Source of the DNA: Phycisphaerales bacterium
GTDB lineage: Bacteria > Planctomycetota > Phycisphaerae > UBA1845 > Fen-1342
DNA length: 64,000 bases
Assembly (NCBI GenBank): GCA_016716475.1
Contig: JADJWG010000002.1
Location: 1,364,001 to 1,428,000 of the forward strand
Direction of reading: 5' to 3'
The translations under genes were made by a program, and so were the position numbers. Under the pieces are notes generated by a model that was not told the DNA's origin, did not search any database, and saw nothing but the letters and a program-made list of their open reading frames with translations. Below, piece after piece: positions 34,286-42,109 of this stretch. The first letter of the stretch is position 1; each line of letters starts with the position of its first letter.

Positions 34286-35686
34286 ATGTCCGCAACAGCC
34301 CCACTCAAACCCACCATCGTTCCCACCGACGGCATGATTCTTCGCGAGGATACCCGTCTAGAACCCGGCGTCTATTACCTGCCCGCTGGCATACGCATCG
34401 CCGCGGATCATGTTACCCTTGACGGCAATGGGGCGGTCATCATCGGTGACAGCCGCACCGGGACCGGCGTCTCGGTGGACGGTCATGATCACGTCACGAT
34501 CCGCAACGTACGCATCCGTGACTTCTACCACGGCATCATCGTCCGCGAATGCAAGCACCCGACGCTGGACGGCAACCAGATTTCGTCGACGGCCGAAGTG
34601 CCCGCGAACACAATCTTCCTGAACATCTGGCTGCCCGCAGATGAGGCCTATGGCGGGGGTATTCTGCTGGACCGCGTGGAAGGGGGTGAGATCGTCGGCA
34701 ACGACCTGCAGCACCAGATGAACGGGCTGCTTTGTTACGGCTGTCGCCAAATCCACGTGCGGCGTAACAACGCCAGCTATTGCAGCGGCTACGGCATTCA
34801 CCTCTTTGAGACTTCTGACTCGGTCTTCGAAGAAAACTGGGCCGACTACTGCAACCGTTACCAGCCCCGCGATATCAGCGATGCGAACCCGAACGGCATC
34901 GTCGGTCAAGGGAGCATCGGCCACATGGGGGCGGACGCGACCGGTTTCCTCATCCTCCAGAACTCGTGCCGCAACGTTTTCCGGCGCAACTTTGCCCGCT
35001 GCGGCGGCGACGGCTTCTTCCTCGCGGGTCGCAGCCCCGATGGCGAAGACGTCGGCTGCAACGACAACCTGTTTGAGTTCAACGACGGCTCTCTCAGCCC
35101 GAACATCGCGTTCGAAGCCACCTTCAGCTCTGGCAACATCTTCCGAAACAACTGGGCTGACCGGTGCAATTACGGTTTCTGGCTCGGCTACTCCAGCCGC
35201 AACGTCCTTGAGAACAACCGCATGCTTTACAACCGGCAGGCCGGCATCGCGGTGGAACACGGCGTGGACTTCGAGGTGCGCGGCAATGATTTCCAGGAGA
35301 ACGGGCACGGTATCCTGATCTGGACCCGTCTCATTCCATCGTTCCTGGACGATGCCCGAAACAACGGCACTTCGCAGCGCTGGCTCATCGAGCGCAATCG
35401 CTTCTTCCGCAATGGCTATGGGATCGCGATCCGCGCTGATCGGGACCACGGGATCCGCCCCGTTGAACCCGAGATCGCCGGCCGTGTTGAGCTGCGGCCC
35501 GTCGATCACACGCTGCGTGAGAACGACATTCAGGACAACCGCATCGGCATTCACCTGCACAAGTGCGACCGCACCCGGATTGAGCGAAACAAGATCAACA
35601 AAAACGTTGAAGCGGACATTCGCGCCGAGGATGACGCGGACACCGTCATTGGTCACAACCTGGGCCTGCGTGGTGCTTACTTGTAA
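34286..35686 (+). CDS. Right-handed parallel beta-helix protein (NosD / pectate lyase-like)
   Basis: 466 residues with a GGAAGG ribosome-binding site and no signal peptide, so it appears cytoplasmic. From about 30 to 450 it is built of repeats of about 22-24 residues with N-rich turns: VTLDGNGAVIIG, HVTIRNVRIRDFYHGI, VFEENWADYCN, IFRNNWADRC, VLENNRMLYNRQAGI, EVRGNDFQENGHGI, LRENDIQDNRIGIH, RIERNKINKN. This is the carbohydrate-binding / sugar hydrolase (CASH) type beta-helix. Families with this fold include pectate lyases, rhamnosidases, NosD and surface epimerases. No catalytic set is certain, so it may bind or hydrolyse a polysaccharide fragment. It lies after the phosphoglucomutase gene. 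Confidence 0.82.
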   Translation: MSATAPLKPTIVPTDGMILREDTRLEPGVYYLPAGIRIAADHVTLDGNGAVIIGDSRTGTGVSVDGHDHVTIRNVRIRDFYHGIIVRECKHPTLDGNQISSTAEVPANTIFLNIWLPADEAYGGGILLDRVEGGEIVGNDLQHQMNGLLCYGCRQIHVRRNNASYCSGYGIHLFETSDSVFEENWADYCNRYQPRDISDANPNGIVGQGSIGHMGADATGFLILQNSCRNVFRRNFARCGGDGFFLAGRSPDGEDVGCNDNLFEFNDGSLSPNIAFEATFSSGNIFRNNWADRCNYGFWLGYSSRNVLENNRMLYNRQAGIAVEHGVDFEVRGNDFQENGHGILIWTRLIPSFLDDARNNGTSQRWLIERNRFFRNGYGIAIRADRDHGIRPVEPEIAGRVELRPVDHTLRENDIQDNRIGIHLHKCDRTRIERNKINKNVEADIRAEDDADTVIGHNLGLRGAYL

Positions 35687-35839
35687 AGCGGCACTGCCCC
35701 AGCCGAGCTAGCGCGGACGCCGGAGTTGTGGGAACTGTGACCACGACACCGGCCAAGGTCAGCGGAACGGATTGGCTCTTGATCCGCAGCGGCAAGAGTC
35801 TCCCTTTGTGGGCCGCCTCTCACCACCCGCCGCTGAGCC

Positions 35840-37369
35840 CTACATTGTCCGATCCAGTCGCCGATACTGGATCGCCTCGGCCAGATGACGCGCTTCGATC
35901 TGCGCCGCGCCCGCGAGGTCGGCGATCGTGCGCGCCACCCTCAGCACCTTGTCATGAGCCCGCGCACTCAAGCCCATCTCGCTCACCGCTTGCCGCAGTA
36001 AACGCTCACCAGGACCGTCGATCACCGCGAACTTCCGCAACTCGCGCGACGTCATGCTGCCGTTCCGCGTCGTGCTCTCCGCGCCGAAACGTCCGCGCTG
36101 GATGTCCAGCGCTCCAACCACCTGCGCCCGCATCGCCTCGCTGCACGTGCCCCCTTGCAGGGAGCGCAACTGATCGATCGGAACGGCCGGCACGTCAATG
36201 TGAATGTCGATGCGCTCCAGCAGCGGGCCGGAAATCCGCGCCAGGTAGCGCTCGATCTGCGGCACCGAGCACTTGCACGGTTTTCGCGGGTCGGTCGCGT
36301 ACCCACAGGGGCATGGGTTCATCGCCGCCACCAACATGAAATCCGCCGGAAACTCCACCGCGCTGTGCGCCCGGCTGATCGTAACCACCCGGTCCTCGAT
36401 CACCTGCCGCATCGACTCCAGCACTGGCCGAGTGAACTCAGGAAACTCGTCGAGAAACAGCACGCCATGGTGTGCAAGCGACACCTCCCCCGCGGTCGGG
36501 ATCGTTCCCCCCCCGACCAGGGCCGCTGTGCTGACCGAATGGTGCGGCTGACGTACCGGTCGTGTTGCCAACAGACTTGTTTGCCCGGAAAGCTTGCCCG
36601 AGGTGGAGTAGATGCGCGTCGTCTCCAGTGCCTCCTGCAACGACATCGGCGGGAGTATCGTGGGCAAGCGCTTCGCGAGCATGGTCTTGCCCGTACCCGG
36701 TGGCCCGATCATCAGCACATTGTGCCGCCCGGCGGCCGCAATCAGGAGTGCCCGTTTCGCATGCTCTTGTCCGCGCACGTCGGCGAAATCGACGTCGTAT
36801 TGTGCCGCACGTCGAAACAGCGCCTCACGGTCCACCGTCACGGGCTCGAGTTCGAGCTGTCCCCCGAGCAGGTTCACGGCCTGGCTGAGATGCTCGACAC
36901 CATAGACCTCAACATCATCCACCACACCGGCCTCTTCTGCATTCTCGCGCGGCACAATCAGGGCCCGAAAACCACGTGCGCGGCACAGCAGCGCCATCGA
37001 CAGCGCCCCCTTCACCGACCGTACCCGGCCGTCCAGCGCCAATTCCCCTGCGATGAGATACTCGGCCTGTTGCTCAGTACGGAGCTGGTCGTCGGCGAGC
37101 AGCAGTCCGAGCGCGATAGGCAGGTCAAACGCCGGACCCTCCTTGCGGATGTCGGCCGGTGCGAGATTGACTGTAGTGCGCGTCTTCGGCAGCGCAAAGC
37201 CGGAGTTGAAGAGCGCGCTGCGGATGCGGTCGACGCTCTCCTTGACGGCGTTATCGGGCAGCCCCACGAGCGTCGGTACCCCAAACCCGACGCCGCTGAC
37301 ATCCACCTCGACTTCGCACGGATGGGCCTCGATTCCAGCCAAGGCCACGCTGTGCAGGCGGGCGAACAT
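35840..37369 (-). CDS. comM: YifB/ComM family Mg-chelatase-like AAA+ ATPase
   Basis: 509 residues. The N-terminal Lon-protease-like fold (HSVALAGIEAHPCEVEVDVSGVG, VGLPDNAVKESVDRIRSAL, NLAPADIRKEGPAFDLPIALGLL) is followed by an AAA+ module with Walker A GPPGTGKTMLAKRLP, HHSVSTAALVGGG, the Walker B segment LFLDEFPEF and a C-terminal Mg-chelatase-like part with ISGPLLERIDIHIDVP. A short Cys cluster (MNPCPCGYATDPRKPCKCS) may bind zinc. ComM-type proteins act as bidirectional branch-migration helicases in natural transformation and recombination of acquired DNA. It is convergent with the beta-helix gene and upstream of the tRNA-Thr gene. Confidence 0.93.
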   Translation of the reverse strand: MFARLHSVALAGIEAHPCEVEVDVSGVGFGVPTLVGLPDNAVKESVDRIRSALFNSGFALPKTRTTVNLAPADIRKEGPAFDLPIALGLLLADDQLRTEQQAEYLIAGELALDGRVRSVKGALSMALLCRARGFRALIVPRENAEEAGVVDDVEVYGVEHLSQAVNLLGGQLELEPVTVDREALFRRAAQYDVDFADVRGQEHAKRALLIAAAGRHNVLMIGPPGTGKTMLAKRLPTILPPMSLQEALETTRIYSTSGKLSGQTSLLATRPVRQPHHSVSTAALVGGGTIPTAGEVSLAHHGVLFLDEFPEFTRPVLESMRQVIEDRVVTISRAHSAVEFPADFMLVAAMNPCPCGYATDPRKPCKCSVPQIERYLARISGPLLERIDIHIDVPAVPIDQLRSLQGGTCSEAMRAQVVGALDIQRGRFGAESTTRNGSMTSRELRKFAVIDGPGERLLRQAVSEMGLSARAHDKVLRVARTIADLAGAAQIEARHLAEAIQYRRLDRTM

Positions 37370-37519
37370 GGTCCGAATTGTAGAGGCCCCCCTGCGCTCC
37401 TGTCACGCGACCCCGGAAGCGCGCCCAATTCCACGGCAGGCCCTGGGGGGCATTCCGCAGGTCACCCGCTTACGTGGAGACGCTGGGGGCACCCTCCCCA
37501 GATTACAAAGTAGGGGAAC

Positions 37520-37591
37520 AGCCGATGGTGGGAGTTGAACCCACAACCCCGGCTTTACGAAAGCCGTGCTCTGCCATTGAGCTACATCGGC
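37520..37591 (-). tRNA. tRNA-Thr (anticodon CGT)
   Basis: A full cloverleaf reads on the minus strand: acceptor GCCGATG pairs with CATCGGC, then discriminator T. The D-stem is GCTC / GAGC, the anticodon stem CGGCT / AGCCG with loop TTCGTAA (anticodon CGT), and the T-arm is GTGGG TTCAACT CCCAC. The 3' CCA is not encoded. It decodes the Thr codon ACG. A promoter lies just upstream. Confidence 0.95.
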
Positions 37592-37626
37592 GCTGTGACC
37601 GGCGGTGCCCGGCCACACGTAGCGGT

Positions 37627-37655
37627 AGCTTATGATGCCTTTGGCATTGAATCAA
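37627..37655 (-). promoter_or_regulatory. Promoter of tRNA-Thr
   Basis: On the minus strand TTGATT (37650-37655), a 17-nt spacer and TAAGCT (37627-37632) lie 35 bp before the tRNA. The spacer holds a small palindrome, ATGCC-AAA-GGCAT. Confidence 0.55.
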
Positions 37656-37886
37656 GCGGCTGACAAACAGAGTGCATACACATACGAACGTGCGCGCGCC
37701 ACCCGACTCGAACCAGGGCGCAGGGAAGCACCTGAGGCCAACTGAGCGGCCAGGTTGTGGGGCTTGCCGCAATGACTGTGGGAGATTTCCCACACTTCTG
37801 GGGCATGTAACCCGCTGAAGTCCACCGTAATCGGACCACCACCTGCGAAGATCGTGTTAGAATCGCATTTTCTGGAATGCAACGAA
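37656..37886. other. Gene-free stretch upstream of the sigma-54 promoter
   Basis: Apart from the palindrome at 37777-37794 listed separately I see no gene. On the minus strand 37698-37751 carries GCTCAGTTGG and GTTCGAGTC in the order of a tRNA D- and T-loop, but no acceptor or anticodon stem forms, so it is at best a tRNA remnant. Confidence 0.4.
37777..37794 (+). promoter_or_regulatory. Palindrome at -137 to -120: candidate enhancer site for a sigma-54 activator
   Basis: TGTGGGA at 37777-37783, a GATT spacer, and TCCCACA at 37788-37794 form a perfect inverted repeat of 7 + 4 + 7. Its centre is about 128 bp upstream of the predicted transcription start, the usual distance for an upstream activator sequence of an AAA+ enhancer-binding protein. 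Which regulator binds cannot be told here; one such regulator is encoded at 61192-62544. Confidence 0.5.
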
Positions 37887-37903
37887 CTGGCACACTGTTT
37901 GCA
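37887..37903 (+). promoter_or_regulatory. Sigma-54 (-24/-12) promoter
   Basis: CTGGCAC at 37887-37893 and TTGCA at 37899-37903 match the sigma-54 consensus YTGGCACG-N4-TTGCW at every key base (GG at 37889-37890, GC at 37901-37902) except A for G after the CAC. Spacing between the GG and GC pairs is exactly that of the consensus. Predicted start is G at about 37914. The promoter lies in a gene-free region and reads directly into the hairpin RNA. Confidence 0.75.
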
Positions 37904-37913
37904 ACGTATGTAA

Positions 37914-38009
37914 GGCATAAAACTTGGAGCAGGCACAAAGCGGCGGCCTCCCCCCTCCCTTCGGCCCGAACACCCCGGTCGTCGCAGCCTGCTCCGGTTT
38001 TATTTTTTT
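37914..38009 (+). ncRNA. Predicted sigma-54-dependent small RNA, one long hairpin with U-run
   Basis: From the predicted start, ATAAAAC (37917-37923) pairs with GTTTTAT (37997-38003), GGAGCAGGC (37926-37934) with GCCTGCTCC (37987-37995), and GCGGCGGCC (37940-37948) with GGTCGTCGC (37977-37985). The last stem uses two G-U pairs that exist only if the plus strand is transcribed; on the minus strand they become A-C mismatches. A C-rich apical loop with a small TTCG-GCC-CGAA hairpin remains. Six T residues follow at 38004-38009, so the outer stem also serves as a Rho-independent terminator. No ORF or ribosome-binding site lies inside. The amidohydrolase starts 84 bp downstream, so an attenuating leader is the alternative reading. 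Confidence 0.65.
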
Positions 38010-38093
38010 ATGCGCCCACCCCGACATCCCGGATTTCCATGCTCTCGCCTTGTAGTCTCGCCGACTTGATCGACCCGAGCTAAGCTGCTCGGC

Positions 38094-39764
38094 ATGACCA
38101 CCCCACCACCGCTCGTTGACCGGATCGTCCTCGCCGATCGCATTCATCAGGAATTCACCCCTCCTCCCACCTCCACGACGGGAAACCACCGCAAGCGACG
38201 CGTGCGCACGAAGCCACTCCCAAACGCCGTCGCATTCTCTGCCGACCGGGTGGTTGCGGTCGGGACAAAGGCCGACATCCTCGAGTTGCGCACACGAGGT
38301 ACCGACGTGCTGCAACTCCGAGGCGCCACGCTCACACCGGGGTTGGTCGATAGCCATACGCACTTCTTCTACTGGGCACTCGGCGAGAGTCTGCTGATAG
38401 ACGTATCCCCATGCACGTCCCTCGACAGCACGCTGCGAAAAATCGCCACCCGTGCCCAGCATCGCCGTATCGGTCCCTGGGTCGTAGCACATGGTTTCGA
38501 CCATAACCGGTGGAAAAGTCCTCCACCGCAGGCCGCGGACCTCGACCGAATCCTCCCCGACATTCCCGTGCTCGTTCACAGCCGCGACCACCATACGGTA
38601 TGGCTCAACTCCGCCGGTCTGCGGGCGGCCCGGCTTGACCGGAACACACCCGATCCCCCCGGTGGCAATCTCGAGAGGAACGCCGCTGGTGAGCTGACCG
38701 GCCTGATCCGTGAAACTGCGATCGAACTCTTGCCGGATCCCGTACGGCTGTTGGCGGGCGAGAATACCCCGGCAGCCCACCGGGTCATCGACCGGGCCCT
38801 GTACAGGGCCTACGAACGCGCCTGGGCACACGGGATCACCGCGGTCCATAGCATGGACGACGGCCTTTCGCTCACGCACCTCCAGCGACACCACGCGCGC
38901 GGCGCACTCGGCCTGCGAGTCGTGCATGCAATCCCCTTGGCGGAGCTGCCGGCCGCGCGGCGTCTCGGCTTGCGGAGCGGACTGGGTGACCGGTGGCTGC
39001 GCCTGGGCGGCGTAAAGATTTTCTCTGACGGCGCACTGGGCTCCCAGACCGCCTACATGTTCGAGGCGTACCCCGGGCGGCCGGGCTACTGCGGCGTACC
39101 GGTCATCTCCGGCGATACACTGCGAGCCGCAGTGGCCGAGGCCGTCGCCGCAGGCTGGTGCGTGTGGATTCACGCCATCGGCGACCGGGCCGTCAAAGAA
39201 ACCGTCGATGCGCTGGTTTCCGCTCGCAGGGACAGTGGCGCTTCACTCCCGATGCCCCATCGGATCGAGCACGCCCAATGCGTACGCCCGGCAGACGCCC
39301 GGCGCATGGCCCGCGCGGGCATCATCGCGTCAGTCCAGCCCTGCCACATCCCGGGCGACATCGCGACCGCGCAACGCCACTGGCCGCGCGCTCAGAGGAA
39401 TGCTTACCCCTTTCGCCGCCTGCTCGATGCGGGGGCGATCCTCGCGGCCGGCTCGGACATACCCGTAGAGTCCATTGACCCACGCCGCTCTTTACATGGG
39501 GCCGTGTGCCGCACAGACGAGTCCGGTCAACCCGCGGGGGGTTGGGTCGCGACCGAGCGGCTTAGCATATCAGAGACCCTCTGGGCATTCACCCGCGGCG
39601 CAGCCGCATCGGTGGGACTTTCCGAGCCCGCTGGAACGTTGCGGCCCGGCGCAGCGGCCGATGCCACTGTCTGGGACGACGACCCATTGGCCGCTGCGCC
39701 GGGGGAACTCCTGCAACTTGGGCTGCGCGGCACCATCGTGGCGGGGTCCGTGCACATCAAGTAA
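38094..39764 (+). CDS. YtcJ-like amidohydrolase
   Basis: 556 residues. The metal-dependent amidohydrolase pattern of the YtcJ group is complete: TPGLVDSHTHFFYWAL (HxH), HGFDHNRW, LVHSRDHHTVWLNSAGL, GLIRETAIELLP, GVKIFSDGALGSQTAYM, WCVWIHAIGDRAV, PHRIEHAQCV and AGSDIPVESIDPRRSLHGAV with the catalytic Asp. There is no signal peptide, so it should act in the cytoplasm. YtcJ-type enzymes hydrolyse amide or carbamate bonds in N-substituted compounds; the natural substrate is mostly unknown. The ATG has no strong Shine-Dalgarno sequence. A sugar kinase gene follows 66 bp downstream. Confidence 0.9.
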   Translation: MTTPPPLVDRIVLADRIHQEFTPPPTSTTGNHRKRRVRTKPLPNAVAFSADRVVAVGTKADILELRTRGTDVLQLRGATLTPGLVDSHTHFFYWALGESLLIDVSPCTSLDSTLRKIATRAQHRRIGPWVVAHGFDHNRWKSPPPQAADLDRILPDIPVLVHSRDHHTVWLNSAGLRAARLDRNTPDPPGGNLERNAAGELTGLIRETAIELLPDPVRLLAGENTPAAHRVIDRALYRAYERAWAHGITAVHSMDDGLSLTHLQRHHARGALGLRVVHAIPLAELPAARRLGLRSGLGDRWLRLGGVKIFSDGALGSQTAYMFEAYPGRPGYCGVPVISGDTLRAAVAEAVAAGWCVWIHAIGDRAVKETVDALVSARRDSGASLPMPHRIEHAQCVRPADARRMARAGIIASVQPCHIPGDIATAQRHWPRAQRNAYPFRRLLDAGAILAAGSDIPVESIDPRRSLHGAVCRTDESGQPAGGWVATERLSISETLWAFTRGAAASVGLSEPAGTLRPGAAADATVWDDDPLAAAPGELLQLGLRGTIVAGSVHIK

Positions 39765-39830
39765 GCACGCGCGGCGCGCCGCGGTAATATGCGCAGCAAG
39801 TCGGGAATCACCCTCCACGGAGCAGTCACT

Positions 39831-40796
39831 GTGAGTGCCAGTCTGGCCATCGGCATCGACCTGGGCGGAACCTACATCAAGGGCGGCGTGTGCGATGCCA
39901 CCGGTCGCCTGCTGCACAAGCAATCGCTCACCACCGAAGCCGAGCAGGGCTACAAGCACGTGCTGGGGCGCATGGCGCTGCTCGTGCATGAATTGCGGGC
40001 GCGGGTCGGAAAGGCAGACTCCCCGACCGTCGTCGGTGTCGGCGCCCCCGGGCCAATGTCACACAGCGCCGGCATGATCTACAAGGCGCCCAACCTCCCG
40101 GGGTTCGACCGCGTGCCGCTGCGCGACGACCTTGCCCGGCAGACCGGTTTGCCAGTGACGCTGGAGAATGACGCCAACGCCGCGGCTTACGGCGAGTTCG
40201 TTGCCGGCGCCGGCGCCGCGGTCTCCAGCATGGTGATGCTTACGCTTGGCACCGGCATCGGCGGTGGTGTCGTGCTCGACGGCAAGCTGTGGCGCGGTGC
40301 TTTCGACAACGCCGGCGAGGTTGGCCACATGGTCATCGTACCCGGCGGGCGCGACTGCCCCTGCAGCCAGGCCGGCTGCCTCGAGCGCTACGCTTCGGCC
40401 AACGCGGTGGCGGAGCGCCTGGCGGAGGCCGTCGCCGCTGGCGCGGCGTCCATCCTGGCACCGCGCGTGCATGCCCAACAGGATTTCGACGCGCGCGATG
40501 TTCTCGTCGCGGCTGAGTCCGGTGACGCTCTCGCGCAGCGCATCTGGGAGGAGGCCTGCCTGTACCTCGCCCTGGGCATTGTGAACCTTCAACACGTGTT
40601 GAATCCGCAGCTCGTAGTGCTTGCCGGCGGCCTCATCAATGCCGGCGACAAACTGCTGAAACCTGTGCAGGCGCACTTCAACCGCTTGAGTTGGACGATT
40701 GCCCCTGACCACCCGCAAATTTCGCTTGCCACCCTGGGCACCGATGCCGGAACAATCGGCGCAGCCATGCTCGCGATGCAGGAGGTGGCCGGCTGA
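39831..40796 (+). CDS. ROK family sugar kinase (glucokinase-like)
   Basis: 321 residues from the GTG at 39831, with GGAG in place; an ATG at 39789 overlaps the putative -10 element (TAATAT) and is unlikely. ROK features: AIGIDLGGTYIKGGV phosphate-binding loop, LENDANAAAYGEFVAGAG with the catalytic Asp, LGTGIGGGVVLDGKLW, and the zinc motif GEVGHMVIVPGGRDCPCSQAGCLERYAS (His and three Cys). Such kinases phosphorylate glucose, N-acetylmannosamine, allose or fructose; glucokinase is the commonest result. It has the length of glucokinases (about 310-320) and no DNA-binding domain, so it is an enzyme rather than a ROK repressor. Confidence 0.9.
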   Translation: MSASLAIGIDLGGTYIKGGVCDATGRLLHKQSLTTEAEQGYKHVLGRMALLVHELRARVGKADSPTVVGVGAPGPMSHSAGMIYKAPNLPGFDRVPLRDDLARQTGLPVTLENDANAAAYGEFVAGAGAAVSSMVMLTLGTGIGGGVVLDGKLWRGAFDNAGEVGHMVIVPGGRDCPCSQAGCLERYASANAVAERLAEAVAAGAASILAPRVHAQQDFDARDVLVAAESGDALAQRIWEEACLYLALGIVNLQHVLNPQLVVLAGGLINAGDKLLKPVQAHFNRLSWTIAPDHPQISLATLGTDAGTIGAAMLAMQEVAG

Positions 40797-40891
40797 CGCC
40801 GCCGGATTGTTGACTGTGCACAGCCCCGCAGCGACGCGTCCCGTTGGATCACCAACCCTCACACGGGCGCGCTGCACCCGGTACCCGGCTG

Positions 40892-42109
40892 CTAACTTGT
40901 GCTTGCGAACACACTCGCATCGATCGGTTTACCGGCCGCCACGTAGTCGGCGAAACGTCGAAAGACGTAACTCGAGTCGTGCGGGCCGGGACTCGCCTCC
41001 GGATGGAACTGCAGCGCGCACACCTGGTTGTCGGGATGCACGTAGCCCTCCAGACTCTGGTCGTTCAGGTTGGTGTGGGTGGCGACGCCTCCCACGCGCG
41101 CCAGCGACTTCGGGTCCACCGCGAAGCCGTGATTCTGGCTCGTGATCTCAACGCGCGCCCCGGGTTCGTTGAGCACCGGCATGTTCGCCCCATGGTGCCC
41201 GAACGGCAGCTTGAAGGTCTTGGCACCCAGCGCGAGCGCCAGCATCTGGTGACCGAGGCAGATCCCGAAAATCGGGAACTCCCCAAGCAGCGCCTGCAGC
41301 GTCACAATCGTGCCTTCCACCGCGGCTGGATCACCCGGGCCATTACTGATCAGCAGGCCATCGGGTTGCAGGGCCCGGATCTCCGCAGCCGAGGCACTCG
41401 CCGGCACCCCAGTCACGCGACAGCCGCTATCCACCAGGTGCCGCAGGATGTTGTACTTGGCACCACAGTCAACGGCGACGATGTGGCAACGTGGTGCCCG
41501 CTCCGGTGGCGCGGCTACGGCGACCGCCGGTTGGTGGCCGGCAGCGCTGCCCTCGGCCGCCCGGGCGAGTTGCGGCCGCAACTCCGTCAAGCGGAGCAGC
41601 GACTCCGACCAGGGCTGCACCTCCGCCGGGGCCACCCGTGTGACGAGGTTCGCGCCAGCCATTTCATCGGCCGCGCGGGCCTGCTGTACAAGCGCCAGGT
41701 CGTCAAGCAGTTCGGTCGAGAGGACTCCGCGCAGGGCACCATGGATACGTAATCGCCGTGTCAGGGCGCGCGTGTCCACTCCGGCGATGCCCAACACGCC
41801 GTGAACGCGTAGAAACTCGGGCAGTGCCATCGTCGCACGAAAATTGCTCGGCCGGCGCGGCACCTCGCGGACCACAACACCGGAGAGATGGACCGTCGCC
41901 GACTCGAAATCCTCGGGATTGAGCCCGTAGTTGCCCATGAGCGGGAAGGTCATCGTGACGATCTGTCCGCAATAGGACGGATCCGAGAAGACTTCCTGGT
42001 AGCCGGTCATGGCCGTGTTGAACACGACCTCGCCAGTGCGCGTGCCGGTGGCGCCCAGGGCCTGGCCGGTAAATATCGTACCGTCTTCGAGGGCCAGCTT
42101 CGCAATCAT
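40892..42109 (-). CDS. carA: Carbamoyl-phosphate synthase small (glutaminase) subunit
   Basis: 405 residues from the ATG at 42109, which overlaps the carB stop by 4 bp (ATGA) and has GGAGG upstream. The N-terminal domain KLALEDGTIFTGQALGATG and FNTAMTGYQEVFSDPSYCGQIVTMTFP is CarA-specific. The C-terminal class I glutaminase has ISNGPGDPAAV, FGICLGHQMLALALG with the Cys nucleophile, and the His-Glu pair in LQFHPEASPGPHDSSY. It releases ammonia from glutamine for CarB. It is the last gene of the arginine operon. carA lies downstream of carB, the reverse of the usual carAB order. Confidence 0.96.
   Translation of the reverse strand: MIAKLALEDGTIFTGQALGATGTRTGEVVFNTAMTGYQEVFSDPSYCGQIVTMTFPLMGNYGLNPEDFESATVHLSGVVVREVPRRPSNFRATMALPEFLRVHGVLGIAGVDTRALTRRLRIHGALRGVLSTELLDDLALVQQARAADEMAGANLVTRVAPAEVQPWSESLLRLTELRPQLARAAEGSAAGHQPAVAVAAPPERAPRCHIVAVDCGAKYNILRHLVDSGCRVTGVPASASAAEIRALQPDGLLISNGPGDPAAVEGTIVTLQALLGEFPIFGICLGHQMLALALGAKTFKLPFGHHGANMPVLNEPGARVEITSQNHGFAVDPKSLARVGGVATHTNLNDQSLEGYVHPDNQVCALQFHPEASPGPHDSSYVFRRFADYVAAGKPIDASVFASTS

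Noticed and set aside
37698..37751. tRNA-like GCTCAGTTGG and GTTCGAGTC on the minus strand
   Set aside because: Right order but about 9 nt too close, with no matching acceptor, D- or anticodon stem. At most a degenerate tRNA remnant.
37857..39173. 438-codon minus-strand frame
   Set aside because: Antisense to the amidohydrolase with its full set of metal motifs, and it crosses the hairpin RNA; no family features.
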